37,831 nt of DNA from Actinomycetota bacterium (lineage in GTDB: Bacteria; Actinomycetota; Acidimicrobiia; Acidimicrobiales; Ilumatobacteraceae). Under the pieces are notes generated by a model that saw only the letters and a list, made by a program, of their open reading frames with translations, was not told the origin of the DNA and did not search any database. Made by a program: the position numbers and the translations under genes. Each line of letters opens with the position of its first letter. Within the stretch, counting starts at the first letter, position 1. The stretch is from positions 1 to 37,831 of the forward strand of contig QYPH01000063.1 in the NCBI GenBank assembly GCA_007279905.1, written 5' to 3'. Positions 14,887 through 24,100 of this stretch are shown here, piece after piece.

Positions 14887-15495
14887 ATGACACTTTTGGT
14901 ACCGAGCGCACCAGCTTGCTCGAAGACCCGCATTCTCGCGTCGGCACGAGCCGAACTCAATGCGCAGGGAATTTTGGGATTACGCGTATCCGAAGTTGCA
15001 AGGAGGGCTGATACCTCGATCACGCTCATCTATCGCTATTTCACCGATCGTGATGGATTGTTGGCACGAGTGCTTGGCGACATGTACGACGAGTTTCGAA
15101 TCACTTTTCAAAACAAAGTAGAACATTGGCTTGAAATCACCGAAGAAATTACGATTGAGCAATTTGTTTACCTGATGCCAAACCCAGCAGAAGAGACTAA
15201 GCACGCACGCGATTTTCGGTTGCAAGTGTTGGCAATAGCACTTGAGAACACAGAGTTACACAAACGCATTAAACACGTAACGCAAGAATCACACGAGTGG
15301 ATGAAAACAACGATTGAAGCAAGTCGCCACAAATTGCCAGAACAAGACCGCAACTTCGATGCGAGATTTCTCACCCTAATTATGTTCAACGTCATGTTTG
15401 TGTATTTCGACCTTGTCGACGACAAGATTTCGGCCGACGACTATCGAGCAATGCTTACCAACCAGATTCGCAACTCTGCTCTGGTCAGTTCTTAA
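14887..15495 (+). CDS. TetR/AcrR family transcriptional regulator
   Basis: The 202-residue protein has the TetR helix-turn-helix at about residues 15-60: ILASARAELNAQGILGLRV, SEVARRADTSITLIYRYFTD and RDGLLARVL. The ligand-binding domain that follows is not assignable to a subfamily. The ATG at 14887 is favoured over an upstream start at 14851 by the TATCAT hexamer six bases before it. Its neighbours do not include an efflux pump or an obvious target; it may control itself or the CxxC gene upstream. Its end overlaps the recG stop by 11 bases tail to tail. Confidence 0.88.
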   Translation: MTLLVPSAPACSKTRILASARAELNAQGILGLRVSEVARRADTSITLIYRYFTDRDGLLARVLGDMYDEFRITFQNKVEHWLEITEEITIEQFVYLMPNPAEETKHARDFRLQVLAIALENTELHKRIKHVTQESHEWMKTTIEASRHKLPEQDRNFDARFLTLIMFNVMFVYFDLVDDKISADDYRAMLTNQIRNSALVSS

Positions 15496-17611
15496 ACAAA
15501 AACTCGGCGTCCTCGGGCGTCAGCAACAGATTGAGTTCGTCCAGCAGGCCTGTGTTGTTCACCATTGTTGGGTCGGTATCAACGATCGAAAACGCCGCCT
15601 CGCGCGCCATATCTATCAAATCTCGGTCGCGTCGCAGAGAAGCAAGCCTCAAATCGCTCCTCCCCTTTTGCATCGAGTTCATCAGCGTGCCCTCGCCTCG
15701 CAGCTCCAGATCAACTTCTGCCAAGTAAAAGCCATCGGTCGATTCGACCAACGCATCCACGCGCGGCGACGAATTCTCTGGGTCTTTAGTTTGCAGCCAG
15801 CACTCAGATGCAATGCTCCCTCGCCCAACGCGGCCACGCAACTGATGTAATTGTGCGATGCCAAAGCGATCGGCGTCGAGCACGGCCATCACCGTTGCAT
15901 TTGGCACATCAACACCAACTTCGATCACGGTGGTTGCAACAAGCACATCGAGTTGTTTGTCTCGAAATGCATTCATCGTTTCTTCTTTGTCGAAGGATGA
16001 CATGCGTCCGTGCAACAAACCCAAACGAAGCCCTTGCAACTCACCAACTTGCAGCTCGGCAAAAATTGTTTCAGCAGATGCGACTTCGATTTTTTCACTC
16101 TCTTCTATCAATGGGCACACGACAAAGGCTTGCTGACCGTGTGCAACTGCTTGGCGAATACTTCCCCACATCAGTTGCTCAAGTAGCGGACCAGCAGCCC
16201 ACTGAGTAACGATTGGCGTCCGTCCGGGTGGCAATTCGTCGAGCACACTCACATCCAAGTCGCCATACACAGTCATTGCTGCCGTGCGCGGTATCGGCGT
16301 TGCGGTCATCACCAATACATCGGGCGTACTCGTCGCACTGCCCTTTTGCGAGAGTGCAGCGCGTTGCTCAACGCCAAACCGATGCTGTTCGTCGATCACC
16401 ACCACGCCAAGGCTGTTGAATTCGACACCCTCCTGAATGAGTGCGTGAGTGCCAACAACAATGTCGATACCACCGCTCGCCAAGTCGCTCAACACCTGCT
16501 TGCGCTTTTCGCCCGTCACCCGTCCGGTCAGCAACTCCACACGCAGCGGCCGATCTCCAAAAAGATTGTGCGGATCGGGCACTTGTAATTCGACAACCAG
16601 TTGTTTGATGCCCGCAAAATGTTGCTCGGCCAACACTTCAGTTGGCGCCATGATCGCGCCTTGGTGTTGACCCTGCACCGCAGTCAGCATGGCCGCAACT
16701 GCAACAACTGTTTTTCCGCTACCGACATCGCCCTGCAACAGACGATGCATCGGATGAGGACCAGCCAAATCAGTCGAGATCTCTGCGATAACCCTGCGCT
16801 GTGCACTTGTGAGCCCAAATGGAAGTGCAGCAATAAACCTGTCGACAAGTTTGTTGGTAACTACATGTCGAATGCCTCGCGAGTCGCGCTCGAATGCACG
16901 CTTGCGACCAACGAGCACCAGTTGCACTCGAAGTAACTCATCAAACGCCAGTCGGCGTCGCGCATCATTTTTTAGCGCGATGCTTTCGGGCATGTGGATA
17001 TTCCACAGCGCAGTAGTGCGATCCACCAACTCGTACTTGTCGCGCACCACTTGCGGCACCGGATCCAGTAGCCCACGAACCTTGCAACGCTCCAACGCAT
17101 TTTCAATCCATCCCGCGATCTCCCATGTCGAGAGCCCAGCCTTTTCGCTTTGCGGATAAATAGGAACGATGCGACCCGTGCGGTCTCCGATGAGATCGAT
17201 AATTGGATTCGTCATTTGCAGAACACCGCGGTACATGTCTGCTTTTCCGAACATGGCAATTTGCAGGCCCTCAGTGAGTTGCCGAGTGCGCCAGGGTTGA
17301 TTAAAAAATACGGCGGTCACACGACCCGATCCATCGCCCACGTTGACCGTGACCATCGACTTTCCGCCCTTCATCGGAATCTTTGCCACCTTGCGCACTT
17401 CCACTAACACCAAAGCTTCTTGGCCCGGCACCAAATCGCTCACGCGGGCCTCGGCTGTGCGGTCGACCCATCGGCGTGGATAGGTGGTCAGTAATTCGAG
17501 CACATTGTCGACGCCGTATTCGTGCAGCGACGCTTTGCGTTTTTCGCCCACGCCTTTGAGTATTTCTACATCGAGCCCTGCTAATTCGCGCAGAGTGATT
17601 TCGCCCGTCAT
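15485..17611 (-). CDS. recG: ATP-dependent DNA helicase RecG
   Basis: Reverses stalled replication forks and branch-migrates recombination intermediates. The 708-residue product has an N-terminal OB/wedge region (about 50-160), Walker A LLQGDVGSGKTVVAVAA, the RecG form of motif II, DEQHRFGVEQR, motif III MTATPIPRTAAMTVYGDLD, and motif VI QLRGRVGRG. It follows fakA by 12 bases, the usual order in Gram-positive bacteria. Confidence 0.96.
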   Translation of the reverse strand: MTGEITLRELAGLDVEILKGVGEKRKASLHEYGVDNVLELLTTYPRRWVDRTAEARVSDLVPGQEALVLVEVRKVAKIPMKGGKSMVTVNVGDGSGRVTAVFFNQPWRTRQLTEGLQIAMFGKADMYRGVLQMTNPIIDLIGDRTGRIVPIYPQSEKAGLSTWEIAGWIENALERCKVRGLLDPVPQVVRDKYELVDRTTALWNIHMPESIALKNDARRRLAFDELLRVQLVLVGRKRAFERDSRGIRHVVTNKLVDRFIAALPFGLTSAQRRVIAEISTDLAGPHPMHRLLQGDVGSGKTVVAVAAMLTAVQGQHQGAIMAPTEVLAEQHFAGIKQLVVELQVPDPHNLFGDRPLRVELLTGRVTGEKRKQVLSDLASGGIDIVVGTHALIQEGVEFNSLGVVVIDEQHRFGVEQRAALSQKGSATSTPDVLVMTATPIPRTAAMTVYGDLDVSVLDELPPGRTPIVTQWAAGPLLEQLMWGSIRQAVAHGQQAFVVCPLIEESEKIEVASAETIFAELQVGELQGLRLGLLHGRMSSFDKEETMNAFRDKQLDVLVATTVIEVGVDVPNATVMAVLDADRFGIAQLHQLRGRVGRGSIASECWLQTKDPENSSPRVDALVESTDGFYLAEVDLELRGEGTLMNSMQKGRSDLRLASLRRDRDLIDMAREAAFSIVDTDPTMVNNTGLLDELNLLLTPEDAEFLFKN

Positions 17612-17623
17612 GCGGGACTCGTT

Positions 17624-19315
17624 CTACTCAACACCAAACAAAAATGGATACAACGGCTGCCCACCAGCGTGTACCTCAACTTCAACATCTGCATAGTGTT
17701 CCGCCATGTAGGCAACCACTTCTTCGGTGGCGCGAGCAGTCGCCAAGTTGCCCGTGATCACCGTCAACAATTCGCCCTTGTTGGTCATGAGTTGACTGAG
17801 CAGTGAGGTTGCTGCCTGCACCATCGTGCTGCCAATTGCAACCACACCGTCGCCACGCACAAGACCAATCCAGTCGCCATTCTTGACTGCACCAGCGTCG
17901 GTGTTGGTGTCGCGCACTGCTTGTGTCACTTCACCTGTTGCTACAGACTTTGCAGCAATCGACATCGCTTCACAATTTGAATCAACGTCGGCTTCCGGGT
18001 CATACGACACAAGCGCAGCAAGCGCCTCTGGCATTGAACACGTTGGCACTACGCGAACTTCTTTTTTGGTCAGAGCATTTACCTGGTTGGCAACAGGAAT
18101 AATATTTTTGTTGTTTGGCAAGATAATTACTTGAGATGAGTTCATGTGCTCAACAGCATCGAGCAACTCGGCGGTCGAAGGATTGAGTGTTTGACCGCCC
18201 GTAACTACACCTTGTACTCCCATTTGGGCAAACAAATCTTCTAGACCCGCGCCGCTGCAAATGGCAACAACCGCGCACTCAACTGCGGGCAGTGCCGATA
18301 CAGCGCTCCCATGCTTGTGTGCCGCGTCCATCTGCGTAACGCCCAACTGTGCCTCGCGATGTGCGTGCTCTTCGGCCATCTCTTCAAACAAGTCGGTAAC
18401 GCGAATCTTGAATGGCTTGCCGCCCAACTCGATCGGTGCTTCGATGGCAGCTCCGATGTCATTGGTGTGCACATGACAGTTGTAAAGCCCGTCACCACCA
18501 ACGACAACAATCGAGTCGCCAATTTCTCCCCACGCCTGCATAAATGTTTTCGATTTCGAATCGTCAATGTTGAGCAAGAACATCACTTCATAACGCAACT
18601 CACTGACATCTACTTCGCCGCTTGTCGATACTCGATGCGCAACAGCATCCAGTTGCTCGCTTGTCGGACCACTCAGTTCGCTTGGCTCTGGCAACGGCTC
18701 ACCGTCAACAATGTGCAGTGCGGCATCCATGAGCAACATAAAACCTGCGCCGCCAGCGTCAACAACGCCGGCATCTTTGAGCACCGGCAATTGCTCGGGC
18801 GTATTTGCAAGTGCTTTGCGTCCGGCCGCACGCGCAACATGCAACATTGCTGCAAGAGTTGCGCCATCATTTGCTGCTCGTTGTGCTGCATCTGCGGTTT
18901 CGCGCACAACGGTCAGGATTGTTCCTTCTATTGGTTTGAGCACTGCTTCGTACGAAGCAACGCTTGCCGCCTTGAGCGCCGCAGCAACTTTTGTGGCACT
19001 GCCTGGCGAAGTTGTGCGCAACGTTGTTACAAGACCGCGCAAGATCTGGCTGAGTATCACGCCGCTGTTACCGCGAGCCCCCATCAGCGACCCGTAGCTA
19101 ATTGCTTCGCACGTCGGCTCGAGGGCATGATCTGCCGACTCAAGCTCAGTGACTACAGCATCGAGTGTGCGCGACATGTTTGTTCCCGTATCGCCGTCGG
19201 GCACGGGGTACACGTTGAGCAAGTTGATACCGGCGGCGTGACGGCGCATGGTGTCACGAAAGGTGATCACCGTGTCGCGCAGGGCCTCAGCCCCAAAGAC
19301 CTCTAAAACAGGCAT
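17624..19315 (-). CDS. fakA: DhaL-domain protein, fatty acid kinase FakA-like
   Basis: The 563-residue product has an N-terminal DhaL/DAK2 nucleotide-binding domain: NVYPVPDGDTGTNMS (metal-binding Asp residues) and GSLMGARGNSGVILSQILRG. The C-terminal half has the FakA-type region (GVVTGGQTLNPSTAELLDA and VIILPNNKNIIPVANQV). FakA phosphorylates exogenous fatty acids held by FakB proteins; acyl-phosphate also feeds PlsX, which lies in the same cluster. The ATG at 19315, two codons inside the longest frame, has TACGAT exactly six bases upstream and is chosen. The rpmB gene often found upstream is absent. Confidence 0.88.
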   Translation of the reverse strand: MPVLEVFGAEALRDTVITFRDTMRRHAAGINLLNVYPVPDGDTGTNMSRTLDAVVTELESADHALEPTCEAISYGSLMGARGNSGVILSQILRGLVTTLRTTSPGSATKVAAALKAASVASYEAVLKPIEGTILTVVRETADAAQRAANDGATLAAMLHVARAAGRKALANTPEQLPVLKDAGVVDAGGAGFMLLMDAALHIVDGEPLPEPSELSGPTSEQLDAVAHRVSTSGEVDVSELRYEVMFLLNIDDSKSKTFMQAWGEIGDSIVVVGGDGLYNCHVHTNDIGAAIEAPIELGGKPFKIRVTDLFEEMAEEHAHREAQLGVTQMDAAHKHGSAVSALPAVECAVVAICSGAGLEDLFAQMGVQGVVTGGQTLNPSTAELLDAVEHMNSSQVIILPNNKNIIPVANQVNALTKKEVRVVPTCSMPEALAALVSYDPEADVDSNCEAMSIAAKSVATGEVTQAVRDTNTDAGAVKNGDWIGLVRGDGVVAIGSTMVQAATSLLSQLMTNKGELLTVITGNLATARATEEVVAYMAEHYADVEVEVHAGGQPLYPFLFGVE

Positions 19316-19321
19316 TGGCAA

Positions 19322-19327
19322 ATCGTA
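19322..19327 (-). promoter_or_regulatory. Putative leaderless -10 element of fakA
   Basis: TACGAT on the minus strand lies exactly six bases before the fakA ATG at 19315. It would start the fakA-recG transcript. Confidence 0.5.
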
Positions 19328-19365
19328 CAGAGGTGAGGGCCATAACCGAGTTACTTCCCGTATCC

Positions 19366-19379
19366 GCGCCTTTTGGCGC
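19366..19379. other. Small perfect hairpin GCGCC-TTTT-GGCGC
   Basis: A 5-bp inverted repeat with a TTTT loop lies in the 202-base gap between fakA and the divergent cold-shock-like gene. Neither side has a T-run, so it is not a typical terminator; it could be a protein-binding site or chance. The rest of this gap holds the two promoters and the 14-bp repeats. Confidence 0.3.
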
Positions 19380-19464
19380 TGACCAATCTCGCCATCTGAT
19401 GCCGTTGATCACATCTGGCAATACTTACCTGGCGGATTAAACCCAGTGGGTGAACGGCTGGTAA

Positions 19465-19506
19465 ATTTGGCAGGGTTTATTTGGCACAGTTTATTTCGCA
19501 AATCAT
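19465..19506 (+). repeat. 14-bp direct repeats overlapping the csd-pckG promoter
   Basis: ATTTGGCAGGGTTT (19465-19478) is followed at once by ATTTGGCACAGTTT (19479-19492), 12 of 14 bases identical, and then by a partial third copy that begins ATTTCGCA (from 19493). The copies overlap the -35, spacer and -10 of the promoter, as operator iterons would. Confidence 0.7.
19467..19495 (+). promoter_or_regulatory. Sigma-70-type promoter of the csd-pckG operon
   Basis: TTGGCA (19467-19472) and TTTATT (19490-19495) are separated by 17 bases, giving an expected transcript start near 19502. This is the only start region in the window where a -35, a -10 and a Shine-Dalgarno sequence are all clear. Embedded direct repeats suggest regulation. 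Confidence 0.5.
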
Positions 19507-19511
19507 GGAGG
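19507..19511 (+). promoter_or_regulatory. Ribosome-binding site of the cold-shock-like gene
   Basis: GGAGG six bases before the ATG at 19518. It decides the start in favour of 19518 over the upstream in-frame ATG at 19446, which lies before the promoter. Confidence 0.8.
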
Positions 19512-19517
19512 CTCGAA

Positions 19518-19739
19518 ATGCAAGGTGTGATCAAGGCATACGACCCGGTGAGTGGCGATGGCGTAGTGATGTGCGACAGCAATTTGGCAGATTACGAACT
19601 TGCTCCGGGTGCACTTGACGGTTCAATCTTTCGCATGCTTCGCCAAGGACAACGAGTGTTGTTTGTTGTTGACGGAGGCGGTCGTGCAACACAGTTGCGC
19701 CTCGGCTCCGAGCGAGACATGGAAACACCAACACAATGA
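19518..19739 (+). CDS. Cold-shock-domain-like small protein
   Basis: A 73-residue protein starting [20 protein letters not shown], resembling the cold-shock fold start (G-x-I-K-x-Y/F-D-x-x-x-G-x-G-x-I), followed by [28 protein letters not shown] as strand-turn-strand blocks. The aromatic RNP motifs of classical CspA are largely missing, so nucleic-acid binding is not certain. It has its own promoter and a strong ribosome-binding site. The stop overlaps the pckG start (ATGA), so the two are translationally coupled. Confidence 0.7.
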   Translation: MQGVIKAYDPVSGDGVVMCDSNLADYELAPGALDGSIFRMLRQGQRVLFVVDGGGRATQLRLGSERDMETPTQ

Positions 19740-21526
19740 GTGGCAAGTCAAACAATGCTGCTCTTCAGCAGTGGGTTTCTCAATGGGCAGAAATTTTGCA
19801 ACCAGACGATGTCTATTGGTGCGATGGAAGTCAAAAAGAATATGACGACTTGTGTGATGACCTTGTGCTCGCAGGCACCTTCACCAAACTCGACGAAGGC
19901 AAGCGGCCAAATTCGTATTGGGCGCACTCAGACCCTGCAGACGTTGCACGCGTAGAAGATCGCACATTTATCTGCTCAACTCATGAAGATGATGCAGGAC
20001 CTACCAACAACTGGCGTGAACCATCCCAAATGCGTGCAGAGTTGAAGGGTCTGTATGCAGGTGCAATGCGTGGACGCATGATGTACGTCGTTCCGTTTTC
20101 GATGGGTCCACTCGGTTCACCAATTGCACACATCGGTGTACAACTCACCGACAGTGCGTATGTCGCAGTCAGCATGCGCATCATGACTCGTATGGGTCAA
20201 GGCGCATTGGATGCTCTTGGCCACAAGCAATGGGTGCCATGCTTGCACTCGGTTGGCGCGCCTCTCGAGGCTGGTCAAAAAGACTCGGCGTGGCCGTGCA
20301 ACCCCGACAACAAATACATTGCCCACTTCCCCGACACTCGCGAAATCTGGAGCTACGGCTCGGGCTACGGCGGCAATGCGCTCTTGGGCAAAAAGTGTTT
20401 CGCGTTGCGCATTGCCAGCGTGATGGCACGTGACAATGGCTGGCTGGCTGAGCACATGTTGATTCTGAAACTCACCAACCCGCAGGGTGCTCACAAATAC
20501 ATCGCTGCGGCGTTTCCTTCCGCTTGCGGCAAGACCAATCTTGCAATGCTCGTTCCAACGATTCCGGGTTGGAAAGCCGAAACAATCGGCGACGACATCT
20601 GTTGGATGAAATTTGCAAAAGACGGTCAGTTGTACGCAATCAATCCGGAAGCAGGATTCTTTGGCGTTGCACCTGGTACTGGTTATGACACCAATGCCAA
20701 CGCGATGCACACATTGTGGGGCAACAGCATTTACACAAATACTGCGCTCACTGCAGATGGTGACGTGTGGTGGGAAGGCATGACAGCCGACAAACCTGCA
20801 CTAGCCACCGACTGGCGCAACCAGCCGTGGACTCCCGAGTCGGAATCACCTGCTGCACATCCAAACGCACGATTTACTGCACCTGCATCACAGTGTCCAT
20901 CAATTGCACCAGAGTGGCAAGACCCAGCGGGCGTACCCATTTCGGCAATTTTGTTCGGTGGCCGTCGTCGCACGACTGTTCCCTTAGTCACTCAGGCATT
21001 CGATTGGAATCATGGTGTGTTTTTAGGTTCGATCATGGCGTCAGAGACAACAGCAGCAGCCGGTGGCACAGTTGGCAAGTTGCGTTTTGATCCGATGGCG
21101 ATGCTGCCGTTTTGCGGTTACAACATGGCCGACTATTTCAAGCATTGGCTCTCAATTGGCACAAAGACTGAGGCAAGCAAGTTGCCTCAAATCTTTTTCG
21201 TCAACTGGTTTCGGCGCGATGAAGATGGTCGCTTCATGTGGCCTGGCTATGGCGAAAACAGCCGCGTTCTCAAATGGGTTTTTGAGCGCACCGACGGACT
21301 GGTCGGCGCCGACAGATCAGCGATTGGCTACCTGCCGGCACCGGGCACGCTTGACATCGATGGTCTCGACGTGAGCGCAGACGACATGGAGATTTTGCTC
21401 AGTGTCGACAACAACGGCTGGCGCGAAGCAGTGCCACAAATTCGTGAGCACTACGCAGCATTTGGTGATCGTCTGCCCCAACAACTCGGTGCGTCGCTCG
21501 ACTCGCTCGAAGCCGCCCTCGCCTAA
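19736..21526 (+). CDS. pckG: Phosphoenolpyruvate carboxykinase (GTP)
   Basis: Converts oxaloacetate to PEP with GTP, the first dedicated step of gluconeogenesis. The 596-residue product is full length for the GTP class. Markers include [12 protein letters not shown], the substrate-binding [19 protein letters not shown], the P-loop with its reactive cysteine, [15 protein letters not shown], the metal and nucleotide region [10 protein letters not shown], and [12 protein letters not shown]. The start overlaps the upstream small gene by four bases. Its stop overlaps the convergent antitoxin gene stop by four bases; no terminator is seen. Confidence 0.97.
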   Translation: MSGKSNNAALQQWVSQWAEILQPDDVYWCDGSQKEYDDLCDDLVLAGTFTKLDEGKRPNSYWAHSDPADVARVEDRTFICSTHEDDAGPTNNWREPSQMRAELKGLYAGAMRGRMMYVVPFSMGPLGSPIAHIGVQLTDSAYVAVSMRIMTRMGQGALDALGHKQWVPCLHSVGAPLEAGQKDSAWPCNPDNKYIAHFPDTREIWSYGSGYGGNALLGKKCFALRIASVMARDNGWLAEHMLILKLTNPQGAHKYIAAAFPSACGKTNLAMLVPTIPGWKAETIGDDICWMKFAKDGQLYAINPEAGFFGVAPGTGYDTNANAMHTLWGNSIYTNTALTADGDVWWEGMTADKPALATDWRNQPWTPESESPAAHPNARFTAPASQCPSIAPEWQDPAGVPISAILFGGRRRTTVPLVTQAFDWNHGVFLGSIMASETTAAAGGTVGKLRFDPMAMLPFCGYNMADYFKHWLSIGTKTEASKLPQIFFVNWFRRDEDGRFMWPGYGENSRVLKWVFERTDGLVGADRSAIGYLPAPGTLDIDGLDVSADDMEILLSVDNNGWREAVPQIREHYAAFGDRLPQQLGASLDSLEAALA

Positions 21527-21843
21527 ACCTCGAGCTGCACTGTTCGGTCATTAAAAACCGCCAACAACTTCAGCTCCCCGCCCATGTGGTCGATCAACGA
21601 ATGCAACATTGTCAATGAAATTTCAATGACACCATTCTCCAATTGTGAAATTGTCGACTGAGTCACGTTCATATTCTTGGCAAGTTCGCACTGGGTTATC
21701 TCGAGGCTCTTGCGCAAGTCACACAATTTGTGTTGTCTGAACTCTTTGAGAATTTTCTTGTATTCAGCATCAAGTCGACGTGATCGAGCAGGGTCGCTGC
21801 GCAATGTCTTTCTTATTTTTGAATATTCCCGGGCTTCAGTCAT
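21523..21843 (-). CDS. HigA-type XRE antitoxin
   Basis: A 106-residue protein with a helical N-terminus and a Cro/C1-type helix-turn-helix ([20 protein letters not shown], about residues 50-70), followed by [21 protein letters not shown], typical of HigA partners of HigB toxins. The ATG at 21843 overlaps the toxin stop by eight bases, the usual toxin-first coupling. The frame is intact, so a functional DNA-binding antitoxin or autoregulator may remain although the toxin appears broken. Confidence 0.85.
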   Translation of the reverse strand: MTEAREYSKIRKTLRSDPARSRRLDAEYKKILKEFRQHKLCDLRKSLEITQCELAKNMNVTQSTISQLENGVIEISLTMLHSLIDHMGGELKLLAVFNDRTVQLEV

Positions 21844-22194
21844 TTCTCTCCTCATTTCGTAATTGCATGATGTGTCGATCAAGAATTTGATCTGCGATTG
21901 GAATCATGCGTTCGTACCACCTATTCCAACTCGGGCTGCCGTCATCTCGTTGGCTTTTGTTGCCCCCAATCAGCAAGACCGCAGAGCGATGAATATCGAA
22001 TGCGAACAACACCCTTACTCCATTTGCTAGTCGGATTTCTTTCATGTTGTGGTGACTCGATCAACATAAGGTCGACCAAGTACTGGGCCTCGTAGCGACA
22101 ACAATTCCAATCGGACATCAAGCGCATCCTGTTCGTCGTTTGTTAGCGAAGTGTGCCACTCCTCGAACTCGGGCATGTACAGAATTCTCCACAT
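21836..22194 (-). pseudogene. HigB/Gp49-type toxin gene, frameshifted
   Basis: The N-terminal half reads from ATG 22194 (MWRILYMPEFEEWHTSLTND to LGRPYVDRVTTT) and stops with TGA at 22044-22042. The C-terminal half continues in the -1 frame: HHNMKEIRLANGVRVLFAFD, then AVLLIGG, NRWYERMIPIAD and a stop at 21836. Together they cover a complete HigB-like toxin (an RNA interferase of the RelE fold), with the break between GRPYVD and NMKE. The change of frame requires net loss of one base (or 10, 13 and so on) near 22056. No slippery heptamer is present, so programmed frameshifting is unlikely. Confidence 0.8.
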
Positions 22195-22329
22195 AGGTAT
22201 ATTAGCCTCACTTATAAATCTTTCAACATATTGGCGCAGAGCGATGCGCGATATTGGGCAGTGATGAGTCTGCGATCAGTTCAATGTGTACGCCAACGAA
22301 GCGTTTAAGCAGGCTGCGGTAGGAAGAAT

Positions 22330-22707
22330 TTAGGAAGCTTGGCCGACGAGCATTGCTCGGATCGCTAAGCCCATCAAGAACAATCCACCAAACCCATACA
22401 ACAAGTACACGCGGCTCTTGAGCTGCGCGCGATACGAGTAGATGATCGCGATTGCGATGATCGCAACGAAACCGTAGAACGCATGAAATTGTGGAAACTC
22501 ACGCTTGTCGCGATTGACCATGATGACGCCAAGGATTACTTGAATAAAAATACTCACTTGCGTACATGCAGTGAACCACCACAATGCCCTACTGCGTAGC
22601 GCAATGACCTTGTGTGCGCTCAGTGCCCAGATACCGGCAAGAGAATTGCCAATAATCACAACCCATGCCCAACTCGTGTGCAGTTCAGCCAGCGTAGATG
22701 CGTTCAT
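22330..22707 (-). CDS. Four-helix membrane protein of unknown function
   Basis: A 125-residue protein with four predicted transmembrane segments (about residues 14-32, 42-64, 74-92 and 99-121) and short polar loops, including NRDKREFPQFHAFYG. I do not recognise a named family; the layout resembles small DUF-type or cytochrome b561-like proteins, and His residues at 10 and 75 could be structural. It is the last gene of the run starting at the alpha/beta hydrolase, 12 bases after the histidine phosphatase. The 135-base gap beyond it (22195-22329) shows nothing recognisable. Confidence 0.75.
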   Translation of the reverse strand: MNASTLAELHTSWAWVVIIGNSLAGIWALSAHKVIALRSRALWWFTACTQVSIFIQVILGVIMVNRDKREFPQFHAFYGFVAIIAIAIIYSYRAQLKSRVYLLYGFGGLFLMGLAIRAMLVGQAS

Positions 22708-22719
22708 GACGATGCAAAT

Positions 22720-23283
22720 CTAGCGGATCAGCGTGTCGGCTTCGTGGCCGCCCTGCACGAGCGAAAGATTTCCAGTCGCATCGCGTTCAAAAATGGTGAC
22801 GGAACAATTATCGAGGCTGAGAATCACGAGACGGTCGTCACCGAGCACGCCGCCAACCACTGCATTGATCGCGATGAAGTGGCTAAAGATCACCGTGTCG
22901 GTCTTTATGTTTCGCACAAAGTCGGTGATCTGATCGCGATACGAAACATAGTCTTGGCCAAGATCGCTCCAAGTACCTTGCATTGCATTGCGCAGCCACA
23001 CAATGCGGTCGCTCATTGCGACGCCATGAGGTGAAGGAATCTCGGAAACCTCCGTACACACCCGAGGCAACACGTTCCACATGTGTGCCAACGGCTCTGC
23101 AGTTTGTTGGCACCTCGACAATGGGCTTGTGATGATGTTTGACAGTTGCAGTGGTTGCAATTGATCTGCGACATCTTGGGACTGCGCGCGACCAAGATCG
23201 TCCAGGTCCGGATCAAGTGCGGTGTCCCATCCTGCAGACGCGCGCCCATGGCGGATCATATAAACACGGTTTGGAAGCGTCAT
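22720..23283 (-). CDS. Histidine phosphatase family protein
   Basis: The 187-residue protein has the phosphoglycerate-mutase-like RHG motif (11-13, MIRHGRAS), the arginine segment SPLSRCQQTAEPL and the second catalytic histidine in VIFSHFIAIN. The family includes phosphatases of sugars, nucleotides and phosphoproteins; the substrate is not predictable. It lies seven bases after the PIG-L gene, suggesting cotranscription. Confidence 0.92.
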   Translation of the reverse strand: MTLPNRVYMIRHGRASAGWDTALDPDLDDLGRAQSQDVADQLQPLQLSNIITSPLSRCQQTAEPLAHMWNVLPRVCTEVSEIPSPHGVAMSDRIVWLRNAMQGTWSDLGQDYVSYRDQITDFVRNIKTDTVIFSHFIAINAVVGGVLGDDRLVILSLDNCSVTIFERDATGNLSLVQGGHEADTLIR

Positions 23284-23290
23284 GTAATCG

Positions 23291-24100
23291 CTAGTCGAAA
23301 AGCCAGGCGTCGCGCGGAGGACCGCTCTCGCCCACTTTTATAAACCATTCGTGGCCAAACGTCATCTGAAAAATCTCAGGACTCATGTTGCCAAAAAAAC
23401 TCGTATCAGAGACTTGACTTGCGTGGCATGAAATTGCTTTGCGTTTGAGATCGCAATACGCCGTGACATCGACGCTATGCGAAATTGCACTTGCTGGTTC
23501 ACCCATCGGATTGCCATCATCGGCCGGACCATCCGGATTGAAGTCTTCTGGTGCAGCACCGTCTGGCAATTGCGCAGCATGCTCCTTTGCCATTTCGTAG
23601 ACCATACGAAAATGGTCACGATTCATCGTTGTTTCAAAGACACTTTTGGTTCCGGCAATAACTGCTGCCCGATGACCAACTTGGTGCACCTTGATGTGAT
23701 CTGGGTGGCCATAGTTGCCATGCCAGTCGTACACCGTCAAAATATCGGCCTGCTCTTCAATCAAAATGTTTGCGAGTCGTTGCGCAGCCTCCTCAACATC
23801 GGCTGCAATGAATGCTCCAGGCAATGCATTTTGTTCCCATCCCGTCATGCCAGAGTCTGCATAGTCGAGCCATGCGAGGCGGTGCACGCCGAGCACATCG
23901 CACGACGCCTGGGTTTCGCACCTCCGGCGATCCATCAAGGTTTCACCTTCTGCGAGATCGGTAGGAACTTGACCGTGATCACCATTGGTGGCAACAACGA
24001 GTACGACCCGGTGTCCCTCTTTCGATGCGCGGGCAATTGATCCACCCATGATCAGACTCTCATCGTCTGGGTGTGCGTGAAAACAAACGAGAGTGCTCAT
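23291..24100 (-). CDS. PIG-L/LmbE family deacetylase (MshB/Mca-like)
   Basis: Zinc-dependent N-deacetylase family. The 269-residue product has the metal motif [13 protein letters not shown] near the N-terminus and the third ligand in [14 protein letters not shown]. Actinobacterial members include MshB and Mca of mycothiol metabolism; the sequence around HPDDE and the length allow either, but no specific residue decides. The ATG at 24100 overlaps the CoA-transferase stop in an ATGA arrangement. Confidence 0.88.
   Translation of the reverse strand: MSTLVCFHAHPDDESLIMGGSIARASKEGHRVVLVVATNGDHGQVPTDLAEGETLMDRRRCETQASCDVLGVHRLAWLDYADSGMTGWEQNALPGAFIAADVEEAAQRLANILIEEQADILTVYDWHGNYGHPDHIKVHQVGHRAAVIAGTKSVFETTMNRDHFRMVYEMAKEHAAQLPDGAAPEDFNPDGPADDGNPMGEPASAISHSVDVTAYCDLKRKAISCHASQVSDTSFFGNMSPEIFQMTFGHEWFIKVGESGPPRDAWLFD

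Noticed and set aside
18311-19306. A 331-codon open frame on the plus strand inside fakA
   Set aside because: It is antisense to a clear DhaL-domain gene, its translation is rich in Cys and His with no recognisable motif, and it has no start signals.
19366-19379. Hairpin in the fakA-csd gap as an intrinsic terminator
   Set aside because: The stem is only 5 bp, no T-run follows on either strand, and both flanking genes are transcribed away from it.
19316-19517. rpmB (L28) gene expected upstream of fakA
   Set aside because: The gap was read in both directions; no L28-like ORF is present.
22042-22060. Programmed -1 frameshift joining the HigB-like toxin halves
   Set aside because: No X-XXY-YYZ slippery heptamer or obvious downstream stimulator was seen; a simple deletion is more likely.
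22195-22329. Possible RNA gene or small ORF in the gap between the toxin remnant and the membrane protein
   Set aside because: No tRNA-like cloverleaf, conserved hairpin or plausible ORF was found by reading; recorded as empty.
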